Of a DNA stretch of 64,000 nt, positions 18,314-26,922 are shown in pieces. Both the position numbers and the translations under genes were made by a program. Location of the stretch: positions 1 through 64,000 of the forward strand of contig NZ_VAWG01000006.1 in NCBI RefSeq assembly GCF_005869875.1. The letters run 5' to 3'. Positions within the stretch are counted from its first letter, which is position 1. Each line of letters starts with the position of its first letter. Origin of the DNA: Paenibacillus pinistramenti. GTDB taxonomy: Bacteria; Bacillota; Bacilli; Paenibacillales; Paenibacillaceae. The notes beneath the pieces are model-generated. The model worked only from the letters and a program-made list of their open reading frames with translations. It was not told the origin of the DNA and did no database searches.

Positions 18314-19138
18314 TTATGAAAAAGAAACCAGGAAAGGCGCATCCAGCTTGCCTTTAAGCACTGTGACAGCCGGCCCGGCGATCTTCACCCGCCCGCCATC
18401 CATTTCCAGCTCCAGCATACCGCCCCGTGCCGAAGCCTGATAGGCTTTAAGTTTACTTTTTCCAAGTTTTGTTGACCAATACGGAGCAATGCCGCAGTGA
18501 GCCGAACCCGTAACGGGATCTTCATTCACGCCTAAGGACGGGCAGAAGAAGCGGGAGACGCAGTCAAACTCCGCATCCTTGCCTGCCGCAGTAACGCTGA
18601 TGCCCCGCGTCTCAATGTCCTGCAGCGCTTTAAAATCCGGAGTCAAGCTGCGGACTAAATCCTCGGAATCCAGTTCGATCAGCATATCTTCGCCGTAACG
18701 GTACACCGCGGTCAGCTGCTCCTCCTTCAGCCCCAGTGCTTCCGCAGCCTTCAGCCTGATGACGGCGCTGGTTTCTTCCGCAGGACCGTAGGCGGGAAAA
18801 TCCAGCTCGACCAGCCCGTCATTCTTGCGAGCCGTCAGGATTCCGCTAAGTGTGTGGAATCTGGCTTCCTCGCCGGCTCCAAGCCGCCCGGTCTCCCAAA
18901 GAATGTGGGCGCTGGCCAGCGTTGCATGTCCGCACAGCTTGACTTCCGCAGCAGGCGTGAACCAGCGGAGCCGGTAGCCGTCCTCGATCTTGGTCAGAAA
19001 GGCCGTTTCCGAAAGGTTCATTTCCTGGGCGATCTGCTGCATCATTCCGGCCTCCAGCGGCTGCTCGCAAATGCAGACCGCTGCAGGGTTCCCTCCGAAC
19101 GGACGGGAGGTAAAAGCATCAACAATATACAATTCCAT
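18314..19138 (-). CDS. PhzF-family isomerase/epimerase-like protein
   Basis: 274 residues with the two-lobed diaminopimelate-epimerase-like PhzF fold. Family marks are DAFTSRPFGGNPAAVC at the start, the catalytic Glu in NLSETAFL, LCGHATLASAH and the second-lobe EDPVTGSAHCGIAPYW. It is unlinked to phenazine genes, so the substrate cannot be told. AGGAGG is placed correctly for the ATG. It follows the methyltransferase gene's promoter region with a 47-base gap and the same direction. Confidence 0.88.
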   Translation of the reverse strand: MELYIVDAFTSRPFGGNPAAVCICEQPLEAGMMQQIAQEMNLSETAFLTKIEDGYRLRWFTPAAEVKLCGHATLASAHILWETGRLGAGEEARFHTLSGILTARKNDGLVELDFPAYGPAEETSAVIRLKAAEALGLKEEQLTAVYRYGEDMLIELDSEDLVRSLTPDFKALQDIETRGISVTAAGKDAEFDCVSRFFCPSLGVNEDPVTGSAHCGIAPYWSTKLGKSKLKAYQASARGGMLELEMDGGRVKIAGPAVTVLKGKLDAPFLVSFS

Positions 19139-19238
19139 GAGTTAGGTTCCTCCTTCTGGACGGCCGCCGGCGCAGAAGCAGCCGGGCCGAACCGGTTAAT
19201 TGGATTTAGGTTTATTAAGCATTATACCAACCGTTATA

Positions 19239-19895
19239 TTAAGCGTTATCCGCTTCCTTCTCCACAAGCTCCAGCCCTTCAAGCACTTCTTCCCGCGGCA
19301 GTCCGCCGCGCTCCAGAGCTTCATCGTCCAGCTGGAGCAGCCTTCTGTAGAAGGCCGCTGCCTCCTCGCTGCCGACCTCGCCGTCCTTACGCAGACGGAA
19401 CAGGCAGTCCTCCGCCTTGTCAAAGCGGCCTTCCTGTTCTTCATAGCTCAGCAGCAGCTTCTCCGTGTCTGCGGGAAGACGGTAGCCTTTTACAGCGGCC
19501 AGGGTTTCGCCTACTTCCTTATCCACTCCCCACAGCTCCTTGTCGGCTCCGTGAAAGGTGGAGTAAATGAACAAATGGAGCGCCTTCATCAGACGCTTCA
19601 GGCCTTCGTCGGTATCGTTCATTTCGAGATAAACCAAACCCTCCTCCTTCATCAGGCGCGCCATACTTTGGAGCTTGTCCGCCTCTACCTTGTCGCCAAG
19701 CCGGAACATATCAATAATGTCCTTGACGGACAATGAATTTAAGAGCTGGCTGTTCAAACGGAAGTGCCGCTTGAACAAGTCATCCAATTTCCAAAGGGCT
19801 TCCGTGTGCTTCTTCTGCTGCTTCAGCCCGAATACGGTGACAACCGCCTCGGTCATGTCCTCAATCATCCGAACCAAATAATCTCTTCTAAGCAT
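19239..19895 (-). CDS. DUF6483-family helical protein
   Basis: 218 residues from an ATG eight bases after TGGAGG; a longer reading 32 codons upstream lacks an SD. An all-helical, TPR-like protein starting MLRRDYLVRMIEDMTEAV. This start is characteristic of a family of uncharacterised Paenibacillus/Clostridia proteins (DUF6483 as I recall it). No catalytic motif. It sits downstream of an alpha/beta hydrolase gene but is separated from it by a terminator. Confidence 0.7.
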   Translation of the reverse strand: MLRRDYLVRMIEDMTEAVVTVFGLKQQKKHTEALWKLDDLFKRHFRLNSQLLNSLSVKDIIDMFRLGDKVEADKLQSMARLMKEEGLVYLEMNDTDEGLKRLMKALHLFIYSTFHGADKELWGVDKEVGETLAAVKGYRLPADTEKLLLSYEEQEGRFDKAEDCLFRLRKDGEVGSEEAAAFYRRLLQLDDEALERGGLPREEVLEGLELVEKEADNA

Positions 19896-19976
19896 GTACA
19901 CGGCCTCCATCACTGATTCTTTCTGCATGTACAACAAATTGTAAGCCATTTGGCCGGGGTTTGCCATCCGCAAAAA

Positions 19977-20005
19977 GACAGGCCTGCCCACAAGCAGAAC
20001 CTGTC
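19977..20005 (-). terminator. terminator of the alpha/beta hydrolase gene
   Basis: GACAGG-c-CTGC / GCAG-aa-CCTGTC stem followed on the minus strand by TTTTTG, 28 bases after the stop. Confidence 0.75.
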
Positions 20006-20032
20006 CTGAAATTTGTATGAAGCTGATTCTGT

Positions 20033-20827
20033 CTATTTCTTATCATAAATGCTGCGGGAAAAATCCTCCACCACCGCCAGAAGCTGCTCAGGCGCTTCGT
20101 ACATGCTCATGTGTCCGGCCCCTTTGAGGACGCATTTGGTTACATTGCTGCCATCCGCTGTAAATGTACGCTCAAGCGGCACCACCCGGTCCTTCTCGCC
20201 TGCGACAAGCAGCACGGGCAGCGGGGTTGCGGACAGCACGTCACGGCGGTCGGCCCGCTCGCGCATGGCCATTGCTGCCCCTGACGCTCCCTGAGGAGGC
20301 GTGCGGTAGCCGATTTCGCGGACTGCATTTACCGCATCTGGCATGCTCTCTACATGCTCTTCCGCAAACAGTCCCGGTACCAGACCGTCGATAAAGGTAG
20401 TAATTCCGGACTGCGCGGCCGCGGCCGCCTTCAGCCGGTTCTCCTTGGCTTCCTCGCTGTCGGCATAGGCTGTGGAATGAATAAGGCCAAAACCGTCCAG
20501 CTTGGCTGGATACTGCCGGGCAAAAGCCAAAGTGACATAACCGCCCATCGAGTGCCCGAGCAGCGTGCATGATTCAATGCCCAGTACATTCAGGAGCTCT
20601 TTAATGTCCTCCGCCATTTGTTCAATGGTGTAAGCTCCCAAAGGCGCGTCGCTGGAACCATGGCCGCGAAGATCAGGCGCCAGACAGCGGTAATGCTTGC
20701 TCAGCTCCGGAATAATCGAATCCCAGTACATCGAGCTCCCGCAGAAGCCGTGCAGCAGCACGATGACTTCCCCTTCCCCGCGGTCCTCATAAGCGATATT
20801 TATACCATTAACCAATGCTTTCTCCAT
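20033..20827 (-). CDS. alpha/beta-fold hydrolase
   Basis: 264 residues with a complete alpha/beta hydrolase layout: oxyanion-loop HGFCGSS, nucleophile elbow GHSMGGY (Ser about 98), catalytic Asp in AGEKDRVVP and His in KGAGHMSMYEAP near the C-terminus. Closest in style to small esterases and lactonases such as YvaM or RsbQ, but nothing fixes the substrate. AGAAGG precedes the ATG. Single-gene unit with its own terminator. Confidence 0.85.
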   Translation of the reverse strand: MEKALVNGINIAYEDRGEGEVIVLLHGFCGSSMYWDSIIPELSKHYRCLAPDLRGHGSSDAPLGAYTIEQMAEDIKELLNVLGIESCTLLGHSMGGYVTLAFARQYPAKLDGFGLIHSTAYADSEEAKENRLKAAAAAQSGITTFIDGLVPGLFAEEHVESMPDAVNAVREIGYRTPPQGASGAAMAMRERADRRDVLSATPLPVLLVAGEKDRVVPLERTFTADGSNVTKCVLKGAGHMSMYEAPEQLLAVVEDFSRSIYDKK

Positions 20828-20915
20828 GATTCCAACCTTCTTTCCTAAAAATCAAACATTTGACTATTATTAAGCCAATTGCTTGCTGTCTGAAACGCTT
20901 TCGGAATTTTTGGAA

Positions 20916-21458
20916 TTATTTAAGTCCGAATCCCGCTGCCGCAGCTGCGGCAATTTCATCCGCCATCGTCATCACCAAGTGAAGCGAAGCGGTCTGAAGA
21001 GACTGATAAGGCTTTGGCCCTTTCCGGTTCACTACGGCTGCAATGCTGTAATCCCCGACCGGAGGAAATCTAAGCCCGACTGACTCTGCAGGCTGGAGCG
21101 GGCCATGCGCCGCCAGATAGGCCCCGACAGAAAGCTCGGAACCCAAACAGGCATCGACGGCTATGACGATCCGGTCGTCGCGAAGCTCAAGCAGCCTGGA
21201 CGCAAGCGTATCTGCATCGCAGGGCTCCGGCATCGTCCCGATTACAGAGCTTATTCCATATTGCGCAAGCCTGCTTCCGGTTAAGGGGCCAAGGGCATCC
21301 CCGGCCGAACGATCTGTACCGATGCAAATAAACTGAGTGCTTTCCAGAGGGTGTCTTGCAGCGATCCCGCGGAAAAAGGATTCCAGTCCCGCCCCGTTTA
21401 CCCTGGTCCTGGGGGCGGCCGCAAATCCCCGTTCCCCTGGATAACGGTTGATAGCCAT
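20916..21458 (-). CDS. yyaC: YyaC-family spore protein (DUF1256)
   Basis: 180 residues. The GPR-like peptidase fold of the YyaC family is recognisable from QFICIGTDRSAGDALGPL, SVIGTMPEPCDADTL and the acidic VIAVDACLGS. The family is linked to spore-forming Firmicutes and is annotated as sporulation protein YyaC; its activity is not established. AAAGGAG is well placed. Its presence is direct evidence that the host is a spore former. Confidence 0.85.
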   Translation of the reverse strand: MAINRYPGERGFAAAPRTRVNGAGLESFFRGIAARHPLESTQFICIGTDRSAGDALGPLTGSRLAQYGISSVIGTMPEPCDADTLASRLLELRDDRIVIAVDACLGSELSVGAYLAAHGPLQPAESVGLRFPPVGDYSIAAVVNRKGPKPYQSLQTASLHLVMTMADEIAAAAAAGFGLK

Positions 21459-21502
21459 GCAGTCTGCTCCTTTGTAAATGTTGCTTTATCGCTTTCATTC
21501 TT

Positions 21503-21532
21503 GTTGCTTCCGGTTGCTTCCGGTTGCTTCCG
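21503..21532. repeat. 10-bp tandem repeat, 3 copies
   Basis: GTTGCTTCCG three times in direct succession in the divergent spacer between yyaC (minus) and the DUF1128 gene (plus). Confidence 0.85.
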
Positions 21533-21658
21533 ATTGTAACCCAAATTCAATCGGAGCACAAAAATCCGGCGCAGCACAAAAACTATTGAAAACGTGTATC
21601 CCTTCGCCCGGCATGATACAATACGAAAAGATTACCGTTCAGGGAAAGGGTGTGCCTT

Positions 21659-21886
21659 ATGGATTTGAGTCAGAAAACGCAGGAGAACGTGGAATATATG
21701 ATTGAGGCAATCAAGAGCAAGCTGAGAATGGCAACCGGCGCCGCCATGCAGGCATCGGCCTTCTCGGTGGACCGCTATGAGGATATTCAGGAAGTGTACG
21801 AGATTGTGATGAGCAAGGAGCGAATGAGCATCTCGGAAGTTGAGGCTATTGCTTCAGAGCTGGGCCAATTGCGCGGCAAAGCTTGA
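21659..21886 (+). CDS. DUF1128 family small protein (YfkK-like)
   Basis: 75 residues starting at the ATG six bases after AAAGGGTG. The sequence (DLSQKTQENVEYMIEAIKSK, ending in SEVEAIASELGQLR) is the standard small helical DUF1128 protein of Bacillales. Function unknown. Divergent from yyaC and followed by a strong terminator. Confidence 0.85.
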   Translation: MDLSQKTQENVEYMIEAIKSKLRMATGAAMQASAFSVDRYEDIQEVYEIVMSKERMSISEVEAIASELGQLRGKA

Positions 21887-21924
21887 CGGGCCTATCAAAT
21901 TCACTTTGAATAATCGCAAAATAA

Positions 21925-21996
21925 AGCTGTCCCGGATTTGGCATGCTGCTTCTGCTCAAGGCAGGAGGCCGCCAAAACGGGACAGCTCTTTTTTTT
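21925..21996 (+). terminator. bidirectional terminator between DUF1128 and pirin genes
   Basis: AGCTGTCCCG (21925-21934) pairs with CGGGACAGCT (21978-21987), followed by a run of T on the plus strand. On the minus strand it is followed by TTTATTTTG, so it can end both convergent genes. The loop is long (43 bases) and may fold further. Confidence 0.75.
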
Positions 21997-22016
21997 CGCG
22001 GCCAAGAAAGCAGCCA

Positions 22017-22736
22017 TCATGGCATATCCACCACGAGCAGATCAGTCTGGCCTTCACTGGCTGTTCCGATTATCCGGATTGGAGCCGGCTCATGAATTCG
22101 GGCAGAATCCCCTTGTTTAAGCTCCAGAATCTCTTTCCCGCACTCCACCTTAAGGTTGCCAGCAGTGACAAAGATATAGGTCCGGCGGCTGCGCGCAGGG
22201 AGTTCAAGCTCCTTGTCCGTCTCTAGCTTCGAAACATACAGCGTGAGGTCCTGAGTAACCGGAAGCGAATAAGGATCTTCGCCTCTTCCTGAAACGGCCG
22301 GAAACAGCTGGTTTCGCCGCTGATCCTCCCACACCGTTATACTCTTCTGCCTAGGCTCCGCCCCTTTCCGGGCAGGCAGGAACCAGAACTGCAGGTAGCG
22401 GGTCTGCGCCTTGTCAGACGGGTTAGACTCCGAATGCGTGACTCCCGTCCCGCTCGTCAGAACATGAACGCTTCCTTCCGGCAGATCTATCGCATTTCCC
22501 AAGCTGTCCGTATAACGGAGCTTGCCTTCTATCACCATTGTAATGATCTCCAGATCGTGGTTAGGCCAGTCCTTCCCGTAATGCTGGGCCATCAGCGTAT
22601 AATCGTTGTGAACCAGCATACAGCCGAAATGTTCATTCCCGGCATCTTCATATTCAGAAAAAGAGAAGCTGTATTCCCCGTGAATAGATCCCGAATGTGA
22701 GGTATGGCGTTCAGCTGCTGTTTGCTTCTTGATCAT
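22017..22736 (-). CDS. pirin family protein (YhhW-like bicupin)
   Basis: About 240 residues. Pirin-type double cupin: the N-terminal half has the metal-binding HPN-like HDLEIITMVIEG, GSVHVLTSGTGVTHSE and YLQFWFLP segments; the second cupin ends in DSARIHEP. YhhW-like pirins can act as quercetin 2,3-dioxygenases, but many do not, so activity is open. GGAGG lies ten bases before the chosen ATG; GTG and TTG codons just upstream are alternatives. A weak SigB-like promoter lies at 22802-22827. Confidence 0.8.
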   Translation of the reverse strand: MIKKQTAAERHTSHSGSIHGEYSFSFSEYEDAGNEHFGCMLVHNDYTLMAQHYGKDWPNHDLEIITMVIEGKLRYTDSLGNAIDLPEGSVHVLTSGTGVTHSESNPSDKAQTRYLQFWFLPARKGAEPRQKSITVWEDQRRNQLFPAVSGRGEDPYSLPVTQDLTLYVSKLETDKELELPARSRRTYIFVTAGNLKVECGKEILELKQGDSARIHEPAPIRIIGTASEGQTDLLVVDMP

Positions 22737-22801
22737 ATCCAACACTCCTCCGCGATTTTCCTCAATATATATAGGAAATGGACGCTATAATTGTCTATTT
22801 A

Positions 22802-22827
22802 ATACCCCGCCCCCCGGCCCCTTAATC
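22802..22827 (-). promoter_or_regulatory. candidate SigB promoter of the pirin gene
   Basis: On the minus strand GATTAA (22822-22827), 14 bases, GGGTAT (22802-22807). The -10 is perfect for SigB and the -35 differs in one base from GTTTAA. The spacer is almost pure G/C, so this could be chance. Confidence 0.35.
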
Positions 22828-22957
22828 AAACCAATTCAGGAAAACTTTCACTGCCGATCCGCCTGTCCCCCATTGATTCATGAACCGGCATCCCGTTTAT
22901 ATACGAAGTAAGCACAGCTTGAACTGATAAGGATAATAAGATAAGGAGTGATTCGAT

Positions 22958-23434
22958 ATGAATAACGCAGAAAAAGAATATCCGGCACAAAGCGGTTCAA
23001 CTTTCGTGAAGGGTGCATTTGTTGGAGCCTTGGTTGGGGCGGCTGCCGCACTTCTCTTCGCTCCAAAGCCAGGCCGTGAGATGCGCAGCGATTTGGCTGA
23101 CAAAATGAGCAAGGCGGCTGACAAATCCAAGGATATGTGCTCGACGGTTACCGACAAGGCGTCAACTCTTTATTCAAGCGTAAGCGAGAAAGCCGGTTCG
23201 CTGGTCAAAACCCTTGGCGACAGCGCCAGCTCCGTAATGAGCAGCGTGAAGGAAGCTTCCACCGGTGTAGCGGAAGAAGTGAAGAAAGGCGCTTCCGATG
23301 TGATGGACGCCGAAGCCGATATGGCCAAAAATGTGAAGGATAAAGCATCTGAAGGTGCTGAAGACGTTAAAGACACCTCGAAGGATGCGGCCAAGGACGT
23401 TAACAATAAAGCCCAATCTGCTGTAGCTCACTAA
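22958..23434 (+). CDS. YtxH-domain general-stress protein
   Basis: 158 residues. A hydrophobic Gly/Ala-rich YtxH segment (VKGAFVGALVGAAAALLFAPKPGREMR, about 17-43) is followed by an amphipathic, Ser/Ala/Lys/Asp-rich helical tail with repeated 11-residue-like units resembling LEA proteins (ASEGAEDVKDTSKDAAKDV). Such proteins are membrane-associated and belong to general-stress regulons in Bacillales; exact function unknown. GATAAGGAGTG gives a clear SD. First of three small plus-strand genes next to the SigB locus. I could not find a consensus SigB promoter upstream. Confidence 0.85.
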   Translation: MNNAEKEYPAQSGSTFVKGAFVGALVGAAAALLFAPKPGREMRSDLADKMSKAADKSKDMCSTVTDKASTLYSSVSEKAGSLVKTLGDSASSVMSSVKEASTGVAEEVKKGASDVMDAEADMAKNVKDKASEGAEDVKDTSKDAAKDVNNKAQSAVAH

Positions 23435-23468
23435 ACAGCATACTTGACTTGATAGCCCTTTATATATG

Positions 23469-23499
23469 GCCAGCTGTAATTACGGCTGGCTCTTTATTT
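23469..23499 (+). terminator. weak terminator after the YtxH gene
   Basis: GCCAGC tgtaattacg GCTGGC hairpin followed by TCTTTATTT. The short T-tract suggests partial read-through into the DUF5665 gene. Confidence 0.5.
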
Positions 23500-23539
23500 C
23501 CAGCGGGAAATAACGCACAGAGGAAAGTGAGGGAGCCTG

Positions 23540-23860
23540 ATGGCGAAAATTTACGACACGAAAGATCACCCTTTTGAACTCAGACATGAAGTCAAACGTC
23601 TAAATACCCGGCTTGATGATATCGCGACAGCGCTGGAGAAATCCGACTTCAAAGACATCATCGAGAACTATACCAGCCCGAAGAAGCGGATCATTACCAA
23701 CTTTACAGCCGGTTTATCCCGCGGGCTTGGGCTGACAGTCGGAACCGCTGTTGTTCTGGCCCTGCTCGGCTGGATGATCAGTGCTTTCGTAGATCTTCCA
23801 TTAATCGGTAAATACATTGGCCAGCTTCAGGAGTATATTAACGCCTATAAGCAGCAATAG
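23540..23860 (+). CDS. DUF5665-family membrane protein
   Basis: 106 residues. An N-terminal cytoplasmic helix (HEVKRLNTRLDDIATALEKSDFKDIIENY) leads to one long hydrophobic segment (about 58-82, Gly-rich) and a short tail. This layout and the YTSPKKRI motif are those of DUF5665 proteins found widely in Firmicutes. Function unknown. It lies between two other small stress-type genes on the same strand. GAGGAAAGTGAGGGAG precedes the ATG. Confidence 0.8.
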   Translation: MAKIYDTKDHPFELRHEVKRLNTRLDDIATALEKSDFKDIIENYTSPKKRIITNFTAGLSRGLGLTVGTAVVLALLGWMISAFVDLPLIGKYIGQLQEYINAYKQQ

Positions 23861-23925
23861 TAATTCTATCTGCAGCATTACCCCTCTAAGAAGCCTGACC
23901 ACCTATAATTAAAGGAGGCGTTCCT

Positions 23926-24150
23926 ATGCCGCACGTCAATCCGGAGAGCGAACAGCAGCAGTATGTGGAGAAACAGATCGAGGATGCACGGGAAGGCGAG
24001 TTCCCGAAGCATAAGGATTTGGAGCAAGCCCAAAACGGTTCCATGGTCAATGACATGGAGGACCTGAAGCAGCTTGGCGAAGATATGGATCAAATGAAGA
24101 CGAACAGCCAGGATGAAGAACGGGGTCTGATGAATGACCCGGAGCAATAA
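23926..24150 (+). CDS. small acidic hydrophilic protein
   Basis: 74 residues, very hydrophilic and acidic (QQYVEKQIEDAREG, MEDLKQLGEDMDQMKTNSQ), probably disordered or helical, reminiscent of small stress-associated hydrophilins. AAAGGAGG is six bases before the ATG, giving strong translational support. It ends in a perfect terminator and closes the three-gene plus-strand block. Function unknown. Confidence 0.75.
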   Translation: MPHVNPESEQQQYVEKQIEDAREGEFPKHKDLEQAQNGSMVNDMEDLKQLGEDMDQMKTNSQDEERGLMNDPEQ

Positions 24151-24166
24151 CCATGCTCCCATTCAA

Positions 24167-24197
24167 ATAAAGCCTAAGCGGCAAGCTTAGGCTTTAT
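24167..24197 (+). terminator. bidirectional terminator
   Basis: ATAAAGCCTAAGC (24167-24179) and GCTTAGGCTTTAT (24185-24197) form a perfect 13-bp stem with a 5-base loop between the convergent small acidic gene and the CorA gene. Confidence 0.8.
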
Positions 24198-24229
24198 AGT
24201 TGTTATAGCTGGATTTAAACGCTATAACG

Positions 24230-25204
24230 TTATAAATTAGAATTTTTCCGCCGAACCCTCAGCAAATCCCCTGTCCAGCCCTTCATCCACATCCACACGT
24301 AGAGGCCTCCCGTGCTTAGCAGAATAATCAGCGTAATCAGCACAAAACCGTTAGATCCGGCTTTAATCCAGGGCAGGTAATCAAAGTTCATTCCCCAAAT
24401 CGCGCCAATTACGGTTGCAGGCGTAAATATGGCGGTAATAATCGTCAGTGTCTTCATAATATCGTTGCCTCTGAAGGCAGAGACGGCGTCGTCAATCATA
24501 ATGAGCGTATCGATTTCTTTCTCGTAATGGTTAAACAAGGTCTCCATCCGCTCAGCCCGGTAATAGAAACGCTTAAAAGAAATGCTCTTATCCAGCTCGT
24601 CCAAATAGGCTTCGCGCGCAGCCGTTATTAACTCCAGATAGGGAATAAACAGGTTGCTCCAGTAGAGCAGCTCAAACCTGGAATCCAGGATGCGGTCCAT
24701 CAGGTTCTTCTCGTTATGCTCCCTCATTACCTCCTCAACCTTGCGCAGGTTGATTTCGAATTTGTCCATCCCTTCATGAAAATAATGGAGGATGGTCCGC
24801 GCCAGCACAAACAGACCGTCGACCGGCTGCTTGCAGTCCAGGAACATATTGATCCTTTCTCTTGAATTCAGAATAAAGCGGGTTTTCTCATCCAAATTGA
24901 CCGTAATCAATTCCGTCTGGCTGACGAAGAAGAGAAAATGCTCACATTCCCTCTCGGAATTGACATCGGGCTTCAACGAATAAGGCATCACGCCAAAAAT
25001 AATCGGATGCTGGCCCTCCGGAAATCTGACGGACAAATAATTTGTATGCATGTCCGCAGTTCCTTTTATCCATTCCTCTGTAAGGGGAGTCTCATCGAGC
25101 AGACGCTTCAGCTCCGGAGCGTTCCAATCCTCCATCTGCAGATCCGTCCAAGTCCAGCCTGCCTGCATCCGCCAAATCCGTTCCCTGCCTAATCCCTGGT
25201 CCAT
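24230..25204 (-). CDS. CorA-family divalent cation transporter
   Basis: 324 residues. Large cytoplasmic N-terminal domain and long helices, then two C-terminal transmembrane helices. The pore signature GMN is present at the end of the first helix (AIWGMNFDYLPW), followed by the second helix and a basic tail. CorA forms pentameric magnesium or cobalt/nickel channels. The long stalk helix with many acidic residues is typical. AGGAG is nine bases before the ATG. It is separate from the sigB operon, whose terminator lies between them. Confidence 0.9.
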   Translation of the reverse strand: MDQGLGRERIWRMQAGWTWTDLQMEDWNAPELKRLLDETPLTEEWIKGTADMHTNYLSVRFPEGQHPIIFGVMPYSLKPDVNSERECEHFLFFVSQTELITVNLDEKTRFILNSRERINMFLDCKQPVDGLFVLARTILHYFHEGMDKFEINLRKVEEVMREHNEKNLMDRILDSRFELLYWSNLFIPYLELITAAREAYLDELDKSISFKRFYYRAERMETLFNHYEKEIDTLIMIDDAVSAFRGNDIMKTLTIITAIFTPATVIGAIWGMNFDYLPWIKAGSNGFVLITLIILLSTGGLYVWMWMKGWTGDLLRVRRKNSNL

Positions 25205-25240
25205 TCTTATATTCTCCTATTACCAATCCGTTTTTTTTAA

Positions 25241-25279
25241 AAAGACACGTCATGATCTCAATCATCATGACGTGTCTTT
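25241..25279 (-). terminator. terminator of the sigB operon
   Basis: AAAGACACGTCATGAT / ATCATGACGTGTCTTT, a perfect 16-bp stem with a 7-base loop, followed on the minus strand by TTTTTAAAA. It lies 34 bases after the sigB stop. Confidence 0.9.
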
Positions 25280-25312
25280 ATGTTGAGGTATGATTCCATT
25301 GTCCCATAGCGA

Positions 25313-26083
25313 TTACAAACCGGAGTTCGACATAATTTGCTTCAGCTTCTCCGTCGCTCTCTTCTGGATCCGCGAGACGCTCATCTGCGAAACCCCCAGC
25401 TTCTGGGCAATCGCTCTCTGGGATTGTCCTTCCTGGAAGGCAAGCAGCAGCACCTTCTGCTCCTGTTCCTTAAGCTGGCTCATGGCCTGCTGAAGATCCA
25501 TTCTTTTCTCGACGGCATCATAGTCATTCGCATCGTGGCTAATCAATTCACCAAGCGTAGCCGCACTCTCATCCTGAGAAAGCGGAGAGTCGAGGGACAC
25601 GTAATGATAACATTCCCGCCCCGCCAGCACTTCAACCGTTTCTTCCACCGACAGCTCCAGAAATGCTGCAATTTCCTTCACATCGGGCGATCTTTCCAGC
25701 TTCACTGTAAGCTCGTCAATCGCCTGCTGGACCAATGCGCCTTTCTCTTTGATCCGGCGGGGAACCTGAATGTACCAGGACTTGTCCCGCAGGAAATTTT
25801 TCATATGTCCAATCATACTCTTCATCGCGTAAGGCTCGAACGGAATACCCATCTCAATATCATACTGCTGCAGCAGTCTGATTAGCGCCATCTGTCCTAC
25901 CTGGTACAGATCTTCATATAAATCGGGACGATTGCGGGCAATTTTGCCAGCAGCCATTTTTACCATAGGCTCGTATTTCTTGATCAGCACTGTAGCAATT
26001 TCATTATCTTTGGTCTGCTGGTATTCCCATATCAATCCCGTTGACTCGTTCAAAGCGTCGGGGGGAGTCAGCTTGTCCGTCAT
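25313..26083 (-). CDS. sigB: RNA polymerase sigma factor SigB
   Basis: 256 residues with sigma-70 regions 2, 3 and 4 of the B/F/G subfamily: region 2 DLYQVGQMALIRLLQQYD and PFEPYAMKSMIGHMKNFLRD, then WYIQVPRRIKEKG, and region 4.2 SQRAIAQKLGVSQMSVSRIQKRA. The ATG overlaps the rsbW stop (ATGA), and rsbV precedes rsbW, so the three form the classical partner-switching operon. Under non-stress conditions SigB is held by RsbW. The SigB-type promoter in front of rsbV predicts positive autoregulation. SigF or SigG identity is argued against by the RsbV/RsbW partners and the kinase/phosphatase genes upstream. Confidence 0.93.
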   Translation of the reverse strand: MTDKLTPPDALNESTGLIWEYQQTKDNEIATVLIKKYEPMVKMAAGKIARNRPDLYEDLYQVGQMALIRLLQQYDIEMGIPFEPYAMKSMIGHMKNFLRDKSWYIQVPRRIKEKGALVQQAIDELTVKLERSPDVKEIAAFLELSVEETVEVLAGRECYHYVSLDSPLSQDESAATLGELISHDANDYDAVEKRMDLQQAMSQLKEQEQKVLLLAFQEGQSQRAIAQKLGVSQMSVSRIQKRATEKLKQIMSNSGL

Positions 26084-26529
26084 ACTCTTTCCTCGCTTCG
26101 AGTGAGTTTACGGGTCAGAACCACCTTGGTTCCTTTACCAGCTTCATTAATAACGCTGACCTCATCCATCAGTGCCTGCATCAGATAAAAACCAAGTCCC
26201 CCGATTTGCGCTTCTCCCAATTCCTTATCATGAAGAGTGGCAGCCTCGTCGCCTTTATAGGAATCAAAGCTTTCCCCGTTATCCTTCACCGTAATAACCA
26301 GCTCTTCCGGATGAATGCCAAACGTCACTTCAACCATTCCGTCTTCATGGTTATAAGCGTACAGGACAGAATTGTTGCAAGCCTCCGAAACGGCCACCTT
26401 CATGTCTTCAATATCTTCATAGGAGAAGCCCATTTTGGAGGCAATTCCATAAAGATTCAGTCTGACGATATCCACATAATCTGCAGTAGCCGGCAAATTT
26501 AACTGTACTTGTTGAACTTCTTCTTTCAT
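26080..26529 (-). CDS. rsbW: anti-sigma-B factor / serine kinase RsbW
   Basis: 149 residues from the ATG 20 bases downstream of the rsbV stop; a longer reading overlapping rsbV was rejected. GHKL-type ATPase fold: N-box SEACNNSVLYAY, G1 box DNGESFD and G2 box IGGLGFYLMQALMDEV. RsbW binds SigB and keeps it inactive, and phosphorylates RsbV on a serine; dephosphorylated RsbV then titrates RsbW. Translationally coupled to sigB through a 4-base overlap. Confidence 0.92.
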   Translation of the reverse strand: MKEEVQQVQLNLPATADYVDIVRLNLYGIASKMGFSYEDIEDMKVAVSEACNNSVLYAYNHEDGMVEVTFGIHPEELVITVKDNGESFDSYKGDEAATLHDKELGEAQIGGLGFYLMQALMDEVSVINEAGKGTKVVLTRKLTRSEERV

Positions 26530-26548
26530 CCTATCTTCGATCCTTTCC

Positions 26549-26887
26549 TTATTGGGAATTCTCTTGTGAGGCAAAGAACTTCGCAATCCCGGTCATATCA
26601 AACAATTTTTGAATCTGCGCCGGCACTTCACGGACATAAAACTGGGCGTTCATTCCATGTCTCACTTTAAGGATAGACAGCAGAATCCCGATTCCTGTGC
26701 TGTCAATGTATTTTAAATGTTTCAGGTTAAGGACAAGATCCTGCTCGCTGTTCTCAACCAAGGGCTCCATAATCTGGCGAAACTCGGGAGCAACGGACAA
26801 ATCCAGTTCTCCCTGCAGAAATACCGTGCAAGTTCCGTTATCCATTTCGGTAGTGGCTGAAAATTTCTCGTTTTTATTTGTATTCAT
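26549..26887 (-). CDS. rsbV: anti-anti-sigma factor RsbV (STAS domain)
   Basis: 112 residues. A STAS domain with the phosphorylation-site motif YIDSTGIGILLS; the serine after Asp is the expected RsbW target. Family knowledge: unphosphorylated RsbV binds RsbW and frees SigB, and a PP2C phosphatase (here most likely the product of 33387-34562) resets it. Start: GGGAGAG lies seven bases before the ATG; a TTG two codons upstream is an alternative. First gene behind the SigB-type promoter at 26923-26949. Confidence 0.92.
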   Translation of the reverse strand: MNTNKNEKFSATTEMDNGTCTVFLQGELDLSVAPEFRQIMEPLVENSEQDLVLNLKHLKYIDSTGIGILLSILKVRHGMNAQFYVREVPAQIQKLFDMTGIAKFFASQENSQ

Positions 26888-26922
26888 AGACAATCTCTCC
26901 CGATATTTGGTTTCTTTAGTTA